From positions 64,866,392 through 64,930,391 of the forward strand of contig CM059559.1 in assembly GCA_030386875.1 (NCBI GenBank): 64,000 nt of DNA. The letters run 5' to 3'. The DNA is from Morinoia aosen. Lineage: Eukaryota > Arthropoda > Malacostraca > Amphipoda > Talitridae. The translations under genes and the position numbers were made by a program. Under the pieces are notes generated by a model. The model was not told where the DNA came from, did no database searches, and saw nothing but the letters and a program-made list of their open reading frames with translations. Shown one piece after another: positions 10,931 to 22,370 of this stretch. How positions within the stretch are numbered: the first letter of the stretch is position 1; every line of letters begins with the position of its first letter.

Positions 10931-11671
10931 ACTAAGCATTTAAGTAGTTTTTCAAATTCAATGAATATTTGTTATCAGGTGAAATGAATATGAAATCTAC
11001 ACTTCAGTTCAATATTATTCTTGGTTACCCTATCTGTACTATGTAATTAATTACAGCATTGGTCCACAAAATTATAATTCCTGTTATGCAGAGATACTGC
11101 AGCAACCTTCAAACCTCTTGCAAATGAATGAATTATGAAGAGGGTTGAAGAAATTTGTAGGCTCAAGTATATTTAGATCTCTATGAAATTGCAAGAATGA
11201 GATCTTATTTTAACAATAAAAATGATAACCAATGATGTGTATTTTCTAAAATTTTACTGTGAAAAACACTGACTCTTCAAAAACAGAACTACTACCTCAA
11301 TACTGTGGTTTAAAAATTTTTAATTTGTACTGTGATCTTAAATTTTTTAAATTGACTCTCTCTTTGAAATGTTTAATCCTAGTTGAGGATCTCATAAAAA
11401 TTACAAATCATGTATATCACTAACTATAGAATACTTGTATTCAGCACAGATCACTAGTCAAGATTGTCAATCATACAGTTAAAGTCACACGTCATCTGTT
11501 CGTATAATAAATATATGCACACTAAGAACAAAAAATAAATGCCTAAGTTCATGAGTAGGTAATTGTCATATCTCAAATGACAAATTGGTGCACTCACCTA
11601 ATATTATGTGAACTAATGGATTATAACCAAACAATAGACAAACTGCAAAGCGATGGAAAGAAGTCACGTAC

Positions 11672-11825
11672 CGGAAGATGCTACAACTTCCCGGACTTGA
11701 CCAGGTAGTTTCTATTTCATTTTAATTTTTTGCACGCACTGTGACATCTCTCGCATTTTGCCAAGCCACACATATGCCTTCTTTTTTTGATAACCATTTA
11801 GTTGGCACTACTTTCCAAGAGTCAT
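11672..11825 (-). pseudogene. DUF4806-type gene, exon 2
   Basis: 154 bp between acceptor TTTCTTTGCAG and donor CCG|GTACGT. It encodes DSWKVVPTKWL and a C-x-x-W continuation, the N-terminal signature that precedes DUF4806 in many insect proteins. A single TAA at 11,724-11,722 interrupts it; the frame continues after it with an NEIETTW stretch to the donor. Phase 1 in and phase 2 out. Confidence 0.65.
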
Positions 11826-12436
11826 CTGCAAAGAAAATTACACAAACGATTTTAAACATTATAAAAATGATTTGCCTGCAGGGAACATGTTGAATATCAC
11901 AAAAGAACAAAACAAAAGAATTTAGATTTGCAATACAGGGTATAAGTTTGCAAAACCCCTCCCTTGGCTGGGTGACCAATGAATAATCACCAATAAAAAA
12001 TTTCATTCCAACACAAATGCATCATTCATAAACTACATTAGTTAGACACTTAAAATGGACTGAATATACTTGTTCATTTGCTGGATGGGGAAAAGCTTTT
12101 TTTATTACAACTTCAAACAGAGAAAAATATTCCATTAGAAAACACAAAGCAAAATAACAGCAGAAAAAAGTACTAAAGAATTTCTTTACATTACTGATGG
12201 TGTTCAGAAAAAACCTCAAGTATTTTTAGTTGGTGTCATCATCTACCAAAAAAGTGTTTACAATGAACTATATCCTCAAATGAAACCAAAAGGGTGTACT
12301 GTTACACAGGACTCAATGCACAGAAATAGAAATTGTGAAAAACATTTCAACATGAGGGTAGTTGAAAACAGTTAGACAAGCCAACATCAAGAGCAAAAAA
12401 AAAGAATAAAAAATATCCATCATGATATGACAAAAT

Positions 12437-12915
12437 AATAGGGATCTTTCCACTTTTTCAACTTTTTTCATCAGATTCGTTTGAAAATTGGCCAGTATAT
12501 GTATTTTACGAAAGTAAACCTTTTTTACTTGTCACTTTTTCAATTTAGGCCTTAGTTTTTTTTACAAAAAATTAGTTTTTAGGTGTTTTTTTATGGATAT
12601 TTCAAAACGTGACTCGTCATCGAGTTTTGATGCTAGAACAAAACCAAAGACAGTTTTAGAATCCTTGGAACATTTCTAACAAAATCATATAGTTTATTTT
12701 TCATATTCCTATTTTTTTCTAATTTTCTAAAACTTCTAAACCCAACAATAATTTTTTGCGTTAAGAGCTTTATATTTTTTTGGAAAATTTGAATTTGAAA
12801 AAAAGTTCATTTGATTTTGTTAGAAACCTTTCAAGGATTCTAAAACTGTCTTTGGTTTTGTTTTAGCATCAAAACTCAATGAGGAGTCATGTTTTGAATG
12901 TTGAAAGTTAGAGGT
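12437..12915. mobile_element. Foldback element, old copy
   Basis: Two inverted arms, about 12,612-12,690 and 12,818-12,892, both containing GTTTTGATGCTAGAACAAAA-like sequence and its complement. Same family as 35,574-36,248. Outer sequence at 12,440-12,600 matches 36,076-36,245 in reverse. The ends are eroded. Confidence 0.7.
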
Positions 12916-13149
12916 GTTGGGTGTACACCATAAACAAATTTTTTCTTGAGGTGTAACATAATGGAAAATTTATGTAATTGAATGCCGTTTTCATTTTTAT
13001 TTCGATAATTTCCATACATAACTTCATATTCACACTGTGAATTGTGATTTCCATATACAAGAAAAAAAATTTCTTTTCATATATGAATTTTTTTATTTTC
13101 AGTCTGATTATTATGAAATTTGATATTCAATGTAACTTTGGAAAAGAAA

Positions 13150-13395
13150 CACAATTTCTTCTATTCATTTTTTTTATTTAGGCCTTAGTTTTTGGAAAAA
13201 TTTGACATATTGGTATTAGGTATATTTCCCTGGTATTGATATTTCAAGATGCATCTCCTCATTCAGTTTTGATGCTAGAACAAAAACAATTAACAAAGGC
13301 AGTTTTAAAATTCGTGAAACATTTCTAACCAAATCAAATAGCCAAATTTTCCATTTCCCGTTTTGTTGTCTTTTTATATGGGGCTGAAATGGGCT
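13150..13395. mobile_element. Foldback element fragment, single arm
   Basis: Contains the TTTAGGCCTTAGTTTTTGG and CAGTTTTGATGCTAGAACAA blocks of the same family but only one arm. Truncated. Confidence 0.55.
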
Positions 13396-13419
13396 CAAAA
13401 ATTAAAGATTCTGGTCCCC

Positions 13420-13570
13420 TAAGTGAACCAAAAAAAGATGGTCCCGAACAAAACGAAAACCTATTCTATTTTAAAACACAAAGAAAGCCTACCTAACCTT
13501 GAGCTCGGGCCCTTGCATAATCCCACTGGGAGTGCTAATTCCCATAGATACAATAGTTGTATCCCCCTGA
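13420..13570 (-). mobile_element. SINE-like repeat, copy 6 (5' half only)
   Basis: Holds the head (GGGGATACAACTATTGTATC, minus strand) through the GACCATCTTTTTTTGGTTC block, and lacks the 3' half. Confidence 0.7.
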
Positions 13571-13621
13571 TATACACAAATGGCAATTTATATTCATTTA
13601 AATGGGGTATCCACAAATGAA

Positions 13622-13980
13622 AATTTAAGCCTCTCTATCTACAAGTTATTTTCAGGATAGAGGATAATGAAGGGACCATTTAGAACAGACACATACATGA
13701 GAAATCTATACACAAAGTGTGTTGGCGCAAAAGACATGCGTCACCACACACGATACCAAGTGCATCATAAAACAGAAAGTCAGGAAGGAAGTTCAATCTA
13801 GAAAAAGGTTGAAGAAGGAAGTGGTCTGTGCCTAATGCAACAATAGCAGTGAGCTGAAAAAGATGGTCCTTAACATAATAAAAACTTATATTTTAGCAAA
13901 TAGAAGGCCTACCTAACCATTAGCTCCGGCCCTCTCCTGGGTGCGCAACCTATTGATAAAATTATTGCTTTCTCCTGAGG
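13622..13980 (-). mobile_element. SINE-like repeat, copy 7
   Basis: Complete but diverged copy about 50 bp to the right of copy 6. An extra segment of about 40 bp (around 13,720-13,765) separates two conserved blocks. Confidence 0.7.
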
Positions 13981-14919
13981 AGATCTGACAAAAAAAATCA
14001 AGAAGTATGCAATAAAGTAATTGCAACAAAAAAAGTTGCATTTGGGTATCATCATTTCCATTTGAATTTCATTGGGTGCTACTTCTTTGCAAATTTCCAG
14101 ACTCGTGATGTTATAAATACCTACCAGGTGAGAAATCAACTGGAATTGTAATAAGCGGTTTATGTCAAGGGTTTAATCTGTAATAAAAAAATCTAATGAA
14201 TCTCAAGGCCATACACCTAGCCATAAAGAATGCAATGATGGCAATTAAACCTGGAAACACTACAGCTTAATACTCATATATTTAAAAACTTGCAAATCTG
14301 TGAATAGCATGTAGGGCCTAGTACACTAATTGGTTTAAAAAAGTCAAGCTGTAGAGGATGAATCATTTCAATGAGCAAAACTTCCTAGATTATCAGCCTT
14401 TTATAAAAAAAAATTTTGCAATTAACTGCAGAAAGAGTGTAGAATGAACTCTAATTCCTCTTGTATTAATACATGTACATCATTTACTATACCTATAAAT
14501 ACTATGGAAATAAACTCTCTTCTAGGTTCAACTTTTCTAATTGCATTAACAGCATGCAGTAAAACAGAATACATTGCAGCAGGATTGAGTACTGTGCATT
14601 TAGAGATAACACTTGAATAAATGAGACAGAGCCTCCCGTTTCTTACAAGACTCATGGAATAAATCATAACAAGCAGTTTACCCTATACAATGCTTACAGT
14701 CTACGTAAGGAATCAGGTAAAAATACAAAGAAGAAAAAATTTCGAACTCCAAATTATCTCAACTCAAAACAGATAATAAAAACAATGAAGCTCATTCACT
14801 TCCGGGTTAAAATTGAATTTAGCGCATCAACGATTGTGAAACTTTTTATTTTATATTTAGGTAATAAATGACACTTTAAAATGTTAAACTTGAATGACAT
14901 TTTCCTCGCAAATACTTAC
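13981..14919. other. Unassigned intronic sequence
   Basis: AT-rich sequence in the first intron of the DUF4806-type gene. The open frames seen (for example 14,422-14,667 minus) have no domain or splice support. Confidence 0.4.
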
Positions 14920-14947
14920 CTTTTGAAATATTTAACTTTAAAGTCAT
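14920..14947 (-). pseudogene. DUF4806-type gene, first coding exon (tentative)
   Basis: ATG at 14,947, nine codons (MTLKLNISK) and one base, then a strong donor G|GTAAGT. Joined to exon 2 this gives ISKDDSWKVVPTKWL, which fits the usual hydrophobic-strand start of these proteins. Its phase matches exon 2. The exon is short, so chance cannot be excluded. Confidence 0.45.
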
Positions 14948-15639
14948 AGAAATGTCATATATAAAATTCAACAAACGGACATGTAAATAAGTTTAAATAG
15001 AAAAACTACTATTGATGCAGCAATAGGTGAGGTTAGGTAAAGTTAGGTTATTTTAATGGAATAACCTAAATAAACCTAAAAAAACTTGAATTCATATGAA
15101 GATCGATTTTTTGCACAAAAAACCTGCGCGTGTTTCGCAACCACCTTTCACCGGAGGAGCCATTTCAAAATTGCCGTTAATGCTATTGTTATTCGAACGT
15201 TATTAATGTTATCTTGAAAACTAAGCATTTGCAAATACAATATCATTCATGTAAAACGTTGTAAAATGTCCCCCTTACCTAAACATACGGAAATAAATTC
15301 GAAATCGCTGACGCGCTAATTAAACTCAACACTTGACTGAATTCTGTTTATAAACCAAAAATATTTGCCCCAGAATAATTGTTTCAATCATTCAACCAAA
15401 TGTAAATAATCGTGAGGAAAAAGATATTACACATCAAATAAACAAATTTTCAACTTGTATAGCGTAAAACATCTGGAACACCCTTCATATAACTAAATAC
15501 AAAAATTTGAAATGAGCTTGAGCCCGCCTACCGCCTACGGATGAGGAAGATTAAAATGAATTACTGCCAACACAAAATGCTCAATATTCCACAGAACGCA
15601 ATTAAAATAAAAGAATAATTACCACAAGTTCATTACATT

Positions 15640-15790
15640 ATATGTTAAGTTCACAACTTATCAAATATAAAGAGAAAGAAATCACAACAAAAATCACGGC
15701 CTGGCAAGCCAGCACTGCCTTAAGACTACGCCGCCGGCAGCCAGCCCGCTCACGCTATGCGGTGACTCAGAGATCGAGAGTCACCAACGA
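15640..15790 (-). promoter_or_regulatory. CpG-rich block, possible promoter or 5' exon of the DUF4806-type gene
   Basis: This is a short GC-rich island (centre around 15,720, with GCCGCCGGC) about 0.7 kb upstream of the tentative start codon. Its position fits a promoter or non-coding first exon on the minus strand. No core promoter motif was identified. Confidence 0.25.
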
Positions 15791-16003
15791 GTGCTTTTAG
15801 TAAATTTTTAGGGTAATTTGAATTACGGACAATAAAAGTCACATATTAGAAACAGTTTTTTGGAAGAGTTCATAATACTAAGTGAAAAAATATGGCATAT
15901 ATTTCACATGTGTATTCAAAAATGTAAGAGTGTATTATATTATGCCTTTATGTTCTTCGATTCTTATTCAAACTGGTAAGACTAGGGTAATTTATAGATG
16001 AAC

Positions 16004-16061
16004 TTCGATTGGTCTCCGATGATCCTCGATTGGTCTCCGATGATCCTCGATTGGTCTCCGA
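16004..16061 (+). repeat. 21-bp tandem repeat, 3 copies
   Basis: TCGATTGGTCTCCGATGATCC-type units repeat nearly perfectly three times. Confidence 0.8.
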
Positions 16062-16681
16062 CTTATACGGGCAAGCCACAACCTCATTGAATGCCTTCTC
16101 GGTATTTTCAACACATTTCGTTGACGATGAAGTTTTCGTTTTAAATTAAATTTGAATAAAAATTGATCTTTAGTTCTTTTTTGAAGGGTGCTGAGATATG
16201 AGACGTGAGTCTAAAACAAACGCAACGACTCAATTCATTTTTATTGTTACCGTTTGATGACTGATAAAATATACTACTTCTGAAAGTCAATTTATAAAAA
16301 AAATCAAACGAACAACCTTTTATGACAGTTAGGAAAGACCTAGTTATAACATTGATCGTAAAATAAAGTAAATTTACCGTTTTAACACCTGCTTGATTAG
16401 TCAAACTAATTCAGCTGATTTGTAGCATTTAGTTGAAGAATGATGCAAAACCATACCCATTATAATGGTAAGCTCATAAATAAACGTAAGTGAATGTCCC
16501 AATCTTTTTCATTCTACAGCAAAGTAACGCGTTCATTAACTATGTTGTGAACACTTTTGGAGAAGAATAAATATTAAGTAAAATAATCTACTTATTGCTT
16601 CAAGCTTGATGCAGTGTACGTAACAATATCACAATAAACGATTGATGGGTCACGTCCGTCCATTATACGCACGGCGATCAT

Positions 16682-17115
16682 TCACTGCAGCACACTACCT
16701 GCAGCACGCCACCTGCAGCACACCACCTGCAGTACTCCACATGCAGCGCACCACCTGCAGCTGACCACCTGCAGCTGACCACCTGCAACTGACCACCTGC
16801 AACTGACCACCTGCAACTGACCACCTGCAACTGACCACCTGCAACTGACCGCCTGCAGGCAGCTGACCACCTGTAGCACATCACCTGCAGCTGACCACCT
16901 GCAGCTGACCACCTGCAGCTGACCGCCTGCAGCTGACCGCCTGCAGCTGACCACCTGCAGCTGACCACCTGCAGCTGACCTCCTGCAGCTAACTACCTGC
17001 AGCAGACCACCAGCAGGACACCAACGGCAGCAAACTACTTACAGCACACCACCTGCAGCACACCACCTGCAGCACACTACCTGCAGCACGTCACTGCAGC
17101 ACCTCAAGTGCAGCA
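16682..17115 (+). repeat. 14-bp minisatellite, about 30 copies
   Basis: The unit GACCACCTGCAGCT (variants with AACT, GCCTGC or GCAGCAC) repeats with a 14-bp period. Because 3 x 14 bases is 14 codons, long spurious open frames arise on the minus strand. Each unit contains CTGCAG and many contain CAGCTG. Confidence 0.95.
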
Positions 17116-17327
17116 AACATTTGTGAGGCTGTAAACCACGGATGGCCGTTTTTAAATATTACGGCCATTAACCAACCGAAAATTTTGCGCCCTCAAACCT
17201 TCCATGGCCAACTATGAATTTCACGTCCGAGCTCGACCGTGCGTAGTTATGAGCGCGGAGAGTTAGTTTAAGGGCAGAGCCGGCCAACTTCCCAACAAAT
17301 CATCCTTGATCTACTGCCGCGTCCTTA

Positions 17328-17363
17328 ACCCACCGGCGACACGTCCTTGATTTTCAATTGGGT
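17328..17363 (-). repeat. 36-bp segment, inverse partner of 565-600
   Basis: Exact inverse copy of the segment at 565-600, lying next to moderately CpG-rich sequence (17,140-17,330). Confidence 0.6.
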
Positions 17364-17959
17364 AGTTCATCTTTATAATTTAGGGAAGTTTGATTAAATT
17401 GAAACCTTTCCTTGATGTGCAGTTCAGAGATTATTCTAATGATATAATTCAAAAAAAGTGACTTGTAGCTAATGATATGAACGGTAAAAACCGTAGTCCC
17501 TTGCAAAATGAAGATATTCAAGCCACCTTAAGTGATTATATAATTAAGAGCCATTTTGGAAGACTTTTTTTCGGTCAATATTTTGTGTCATTATGGTGAG
17601 CGTCAACACATGACTCATCTTTTGAATTTATGCATTGCTTCATTATGCAGGCATAGAAATAAAAAAACCATCTAAGATTCTATTTCAAGAATTAAAAGCT
17701 TCTCAAGTCAAAACAAACGATGACTAAAATTACACTGTTCATTGCCAGCGCCGTTAACGCCTACGCTGGAGAGGACACCTGTACCACATGCTGTACGACT
17801 GCAAAGGATTGACCAGTGCTCTGCTGGCTGCGCTGGACACCTTGTTGTTTTCGTGACTTTCTTGGTTCACATCGTGTTGGTGACGCTATAGGTACATCAG
17901 AGTCTTCGCAACGTACCAAGTTAGTGAATGATATTGTGAATTCTAGGGGCATCGGTGAG

Positions 17960-18180
17960 TTTGGCACGTACCAGGTACTTCAAGGCGTTTGAAACTTACC
18001 ATGTTTCAAATGCTTGAAATGTGTGTGACGTACTAGGTACGTCAATGGCTTGCGTTCACTACGAACGTTAACTGTTGTGACCAGCTTGATACCATATTTT
18101 TGAAATTTACTAGGTACGTCAGTGTGTTTGTGACGTGTTAGGCACGCCAATCATTCATGTTCGGCCAAGTATGTCAATAC
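17960..18180 (+). repeat. Repeated GACGTAC..GTACGTC palindromes
   Basis: At least five related palindromic blocks lie near 17,964, 18,025, 18,107, 18,130 and 18,163. The clearest is TGACGTACTAGGTACGTCA at about 18,026-18,044. Spacing is irregular (25-80 bp). Confidence 0.6.
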
Positions 18181-18399
18181 ATGTGTGTATCTGTTTATCG
18201 ATTTATGCATACATTTGCACACACATAAACGTCTCCTATTCGTGAAGTGGTCGTCATTTTATTGACAATTTCGAATATGTTCTGTACCTGATAACTTTAG
18301 CTCAATCAAGGGAACGTGACCAGGAATTTTGTTTTTTACTTCTGTTTGATTCGTAAAGTAAGGCTCCCACTTCCAGATCCGTGTCCAAGTCCGATTTGG

Positions 18400-18562
18400 C
18401 ATTATGTATGATCACAAGAAACTACGGTCATACATTATGTATGATCACAAGGAACTATGATCATGCATTATGTATGATCACAAGAAACTACGATCATACA
18501 TTATGTATGATCACAAGAACTATGATCATGCATTATGTTTGGTGACAAGGAACTACGACGAT
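18400..18562 (+). repeat. 33-bp tandem repeat, about 5 copies
   Basis: The unit begins CATACATTATGTATGATCAC and continues AAGAAACTACGAT. Successive units differ by 1-4 bases. Each unit holds the palindrome CATACATTATGTATG and a TGATCA site. Confidence 0.9.
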
Positions 18563-18950
18563 AAAATATACAAGATCACATGGAGCACGTGGTGGGAATA
18601 CAGTGTGTTATCGAGGAGTTGAATTCTATCGACAGCTATTTTTCAGGGTTGAACGTTTCAATTTTTCCACTCTGCTCTCAGGATTTAGAACATTAGTTGT
18701 GTGAGATTTTCCGCACTTCAAAGTAATGAGGCAACCGGTTAGATATTCACGTTTAATAGAATGTCACTAAAATAGCTTAAGTTCCCATTCAAAGCGGCAT
18801 GTTGACATGCGAGTGCTCAAAGGCCAGCTAAACGTAACTTAACGCAACAATAGCAGTCGAAATTATTCAGAGTCTTGTAGAAACAGAAAACTGCAGTGCT
18901 GAAATAGAGCGATCAGCACCCTGGAAAAGTAAAAGAATTTTAAATAGTTA

Positions 18951-19718
18951 ATCACCTGAAATAAAAATATCATGTATCATGTATGACCAAACGCACCCTG
19001 CAGTAGCATCAGCAACTTCAGAAGTTACAAGAGAGCCCTAGCAACACCTCCCAAGCAGCGTCACTCGCGTAAGACGCTGAACACAGCCCGTTGAGCGCAG
19101 GACTACAGCTACGCCAGCGGAGGCAAGTTGAGGGTCGAAGGCGATACGGCGGCAACAACGCACCCACAGGAATTACTAGAGATCACAACACGGAGGAGTC
19201 TTAACAATCAAAAAAATATCATAACACCCAAATCTATATAATCAAAAAGAGAAACTTTCTCACCCAAGTTAGATTCTAAACTCAACGTGTCACTAAGCCA
19301 CGTTAAAAAAAGATGAAAACAGTGGTAGAAAGGCGCTCAGGCTGGGTCAACAAGGAAAGTAGGGAGATGTATTAACAGAGGATAAATTTGGCCCATTGGA
19401 TAATATTCCATTTTGAAGCCCAACTCTGGGAGAGATGATTGCAGTCTCTTCAAATTTTTAGTAGGTTTGCCGTTTACATGTATTTCATTCTAAAAACTTA
19501 GTAATAAACGATTCAATTTTAAACTGGCCCAATCATCCGCCAAGAAATTATATTGGCCATTAGTTATTATCTCAGTCATTTTATCGGTTTACGTACTTGC
19601 AACAAGCTGGAAACTTTTAAGGACTGAATAATAACCCAAAAATCAAAATAAATCAACTCACAGACTCAAGCACACTAAATTCCATGGCTGCAAATGCGAC
19701 TCCGCAAAGCAATAAACC
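18951..19718 (+). repeat. 768-bp tandem duplication, copy 1
   Basis: Begins ATCACCTGAAATAAAAATAT and is repeated directly at 19,719-20,486 with an offset of exactly 768 bp. I counted about four single-base differences. The unit includes a GC-rich block (about 19,020-19,190) without a recognised gene. Confidence 0.95.
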
Positions 19719-20486
19719 ATCACCTGAAATAAAAATATCATGTATCATGTATGACCAAACGCACCCTGCAGTAGCATCAGCAACTTCAGAAGTTACAAGA
19801 GAGCCCTAGCAACACCTCCCAAGCAGCGTCACTCGGGTAAGACGCTGAACACAGCCCGTTGAGCGCAGGACTACAGCTACGCCAGCGGAGGCAAGTTGAG
19901 GGTCGAAGGCGATACGGCGGCAACAACGCACCCACAGGAATTACTAGAGATCACAACACGGAGGAGTCTTAACAATCAAAAAAATATCATAACACCCAAA
20001 TCAATATAATCAAAAAGAGAAACTTTCTCACCCAAGTTAGATTCTACACTCAACGTGTCACTAAGCCACGTTAAAAAAAGATGAAAACAGTGGTAGAAAG
20101 GCGCTCAGGCTGGGTCAACAAGGAAAGTAGGGAGATGTATTAACAGAGGATAAATTTGGCCCATTGGATAATATTCCATTTTGAAGCCCAACTCTGGGAG
20201 AGATGATTGCAGTCTCTTCAAATTTTTAGTAGGTTTGCCGTTTACATGTATTTCATTCTAAAAACTTAGTAATAAACGATTCAATTTTAAACTGGCCAAA
20301 TCATCCGCCAAGAAATTATATTGGCCATTAGTTATTATCTCAGTCATTTTATCGGTTTACGTACTTGCAACAAGCTGGAAACTTTTAAGGACTGAATAAT
20401 AACCCAAAAATCAAAATAAATCAACTCACAGACTCAAGCACACTAAATTCCATGGCTGCAAATGCGACTCCGCAAAGCAATAAACC
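19719..20486 (+). repeat. 768-bp tandem duplication, copy 2
   Basis: Second copy of the unit starting at 18,951. Differences include CTCGGGTAAG for CTCGCGTAAG and ACTGGCCAAATC for ACTGGCCCAATC. Near identity means a recent duplication or an assembly artefact. Confidence 0.95.
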
Positions 20487-20627
20487 ATCTTACCGCAGCA
20501 AATCTACAAATCGGTATCCCCCAAATGCTGCACCAACCACGCATTTGTGAAATGTTTTCAGCCTATATAAAACATTCAAAATTTTCTCACCACCATACCT
20601 TCTTACCTTCAATTTTCTCACCTTCTT

Positions 20628-20965
20628 TAAGGGGAAACACCTGTGATATTTATGGGGATAAGTATTCACTAATGAAAGATGTGAATTCCTGAGCTGAATG
20701 TTAGCTCGGTCGGTGTTCTTTTCATTGAAATTAATTTTTTCATTTTATTTATACTCTCCTGATTTTCGGATTCACTGATGTCCTTTTTCAGCATTTATCA
20801 TTTTCTTCCCCCACTTTTAGCTTGTTTCATGAACTTCTCTCAATCATGTTGTTTCTATGCGAAGGATGAGGGACACACTTTGTGCAAAGATTCCTCGATC
20901 CTCAAGATTACACCAAATAGTGCATTCCTTCTTCTTTTCTTGAGAGCACCTTGCTATGGATGGAA
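20628..20965 (+). mobile_element. SINE-like repeat, copy 8 (diverged)
   Basis: Same block order as the family, in plus orientation: a TTAGCTCGG remnant, TTTCAGCATTTATCATTTTC, CTTGTTTCATGAACTTCT and AAATAGTGCATTCCTTCTTC. Confidence 0.65.
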
Positions 20966-21419
20966 GCGTTTAAATCAACTCTCAATCTCATCTAATTTCC
21001 TAACATCTATGCTGAATCAATAATCGGCTGTGAGGAGAATTTCGAACCTATACCAATGGCGATTTACTGCTCTGCTCTCCAACTCGTTGCATAAGGTGAA
21101 GATAGTCATTATTTTGTGAAAAAATTGTTGTCCCTTTATCTGGAGAGTCTTTGGTTTATCTTTATCCATACGTTCTGAGTAAACGAAATTAGAGCGAAAT
21201 TTTTTCGTCAGACGTTGAAAATGTCGAAAACACTCTTTTTGATCAGTTTTATGCTCCGCCGTCAAAGCGTTTTGTTCCGACGCTCATAAAATATTACTCT
21301 GCACATAAGAGAATTAGTGCAGGTGAGAATTAGTGATTTTCGTCTTTAATGCCTTACTATAAAAAACATTACAAATAAAAGAGCACAGAAAGTCGCTTTT
21401 AAATTCAAAATTCTTATTA

Positions 21420-22370
21420 TTACAGTCTGATACTAAAAGAAGAACGTTTCGACCTGTTAGGTCATTTTCAACTTCTGTCGATAGAAAATCACAAAATCCA
21501 ATAAAATTGCAGACAATGAGGAAAAATAAAAATAAAATACATCATACTAAAAAACAACACATACAACCTAAACTAGCTGAAGGAGGAATTCAGAATGACT
21601 ATCATTCAAAACCGGTTCAAAATATACAAAGATTCTAAAATACGAAGTTTAATAATAACAGATGTGGATGCAATTATTTTAAAATCGTTTAAGCGCACTG
21701 GAAGATCGCATTTCTCTGCATGAGAACGAATGGCAGAATGAAATGGCGTAGAGAGAAGGAGGCCTGTTCTAAAACTCCTACCAGCATGCTCAGCAACGCG
21801 AATACTAAGGGCCCGTTTAGTTGAGCCCACGTACTCAGACGCACAACGTGCGCAACAATATTTTGTAGATAACAGATGAGAGCATGCCTTTGGGAGTTTT
21901 TTTCCTTAAAATTGAAATATGACCCTATTTTGAACGTATTGACCAATATAATTTTGAAATCTATATACATGAAATGTTTATATAATAGTAAATGCAATTC
22001 CTTTTTTAGTTTTTCCGATTTGTACCCAAAATAAGGTAATGTCAGGTAAAACGGCTTTTTATTGACTAAGCATGAATTTGGCTTGCTGTAAAATTTATTA
22101 TTCAAGAAATTTTTAATAGCTGAATCAATGAGTTGGCAGGGAAAACCGTTGCATCTAAAAAAACATTTCAAAATATCAAATTCTTCATGAAGAGAGGAAA
22201 ATGATGAACATATACTATATGCCCTGGAAAGTAAAGTCTTAATGCTGTTCATTTTGAATCTGAACGTGCAAAAACTAGAAAAACTGATCCCAAGCCCTGT
22301 GAAAGTAGGTTTACGAAAGACTGAACTGTGAAATCTGCCATTGTTGCGAGTAATAAGGCGAATTTGCAAG
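21420..22370 (-). mobile_element. Penelope-like retroelement, 3' part
   Basis: Contains the end of a reverse transcriptase-type open frame and a GIY-YIG endonuclease domain, the architecture of Penelope-like elements. Downstream (21,430-21,480) is a GAACGTTTCGACCTGTTAGG block typical of such 3' regions. The element is 5' truncated at about 22,370. Confidence 0.8.
21606..22369 (-). pseudogene. Penelope-like RT linker and GIY-YIG endonuclease, frameshifted
   Basis: The first frame (22,369 to about 21,880) has the conserved SVFRKPTFTGLGISF and a long helical linker seen just after the RT palm of these elements. After one frameshift near 21,850 the second frame carries YVGSTKRALSIRVAEHAG-like residues with RTG, HSAIRSHAEKC and a LRILESLYI end. 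The VGST segment is the catalytic half of GIY-YIG and the Cys/His residues form the family's zinc-binding signature. Upstream RT motifs are absent. Role in the intact element: cDNA synthesis and target nicking. Confidence 0.8.

Larger units (their letters stand above)
2181..14947 (-). pseudogene. DUF4806-type protein gene, six exons, three premature stops
   Basis: Six exons on the minus strand, 14,947-14,920, 11,825-11,672, 8,759-8,519, 7,222-7,048, 4,336-4,259 and 2,344-2,181, join in consistent phases (1, 2, 0, 1, 1) to 280 codons ending at TAG 2,183-2,181. The N-terminal part carries a VVPTKWL signature and the C-terminal part a motif around ILMTRNLAVQF, the pattern I know from insect proteins with DUF4806; molecular function is unknown for this family. 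Premature stops lie at 11,724-11,722 (TAA), 8,695-8,693 (TAA) and 2,333-2,331 (TGA, probably from TGG). No frameshift is needed. Introns hold Tc1, BED-finger and SINE insertions. What I see: exons, phases, stops. What I infer: recent loss of a host gene or a dead duplicate. The start ATG is tentative. Confidence 0.65.

Noticed and set aside
16678-16968. Two overlapping minus-strand frames of 90-96 codons
   Set aside because: They arise from the 14-bp minisatellite and have no non-repetitive sequence.
18400-18562. CRISPR-like regular repeat
   Set aside because: Units are contiguous 33-bp repeats without unique spacers, and the context is eukaryotic.
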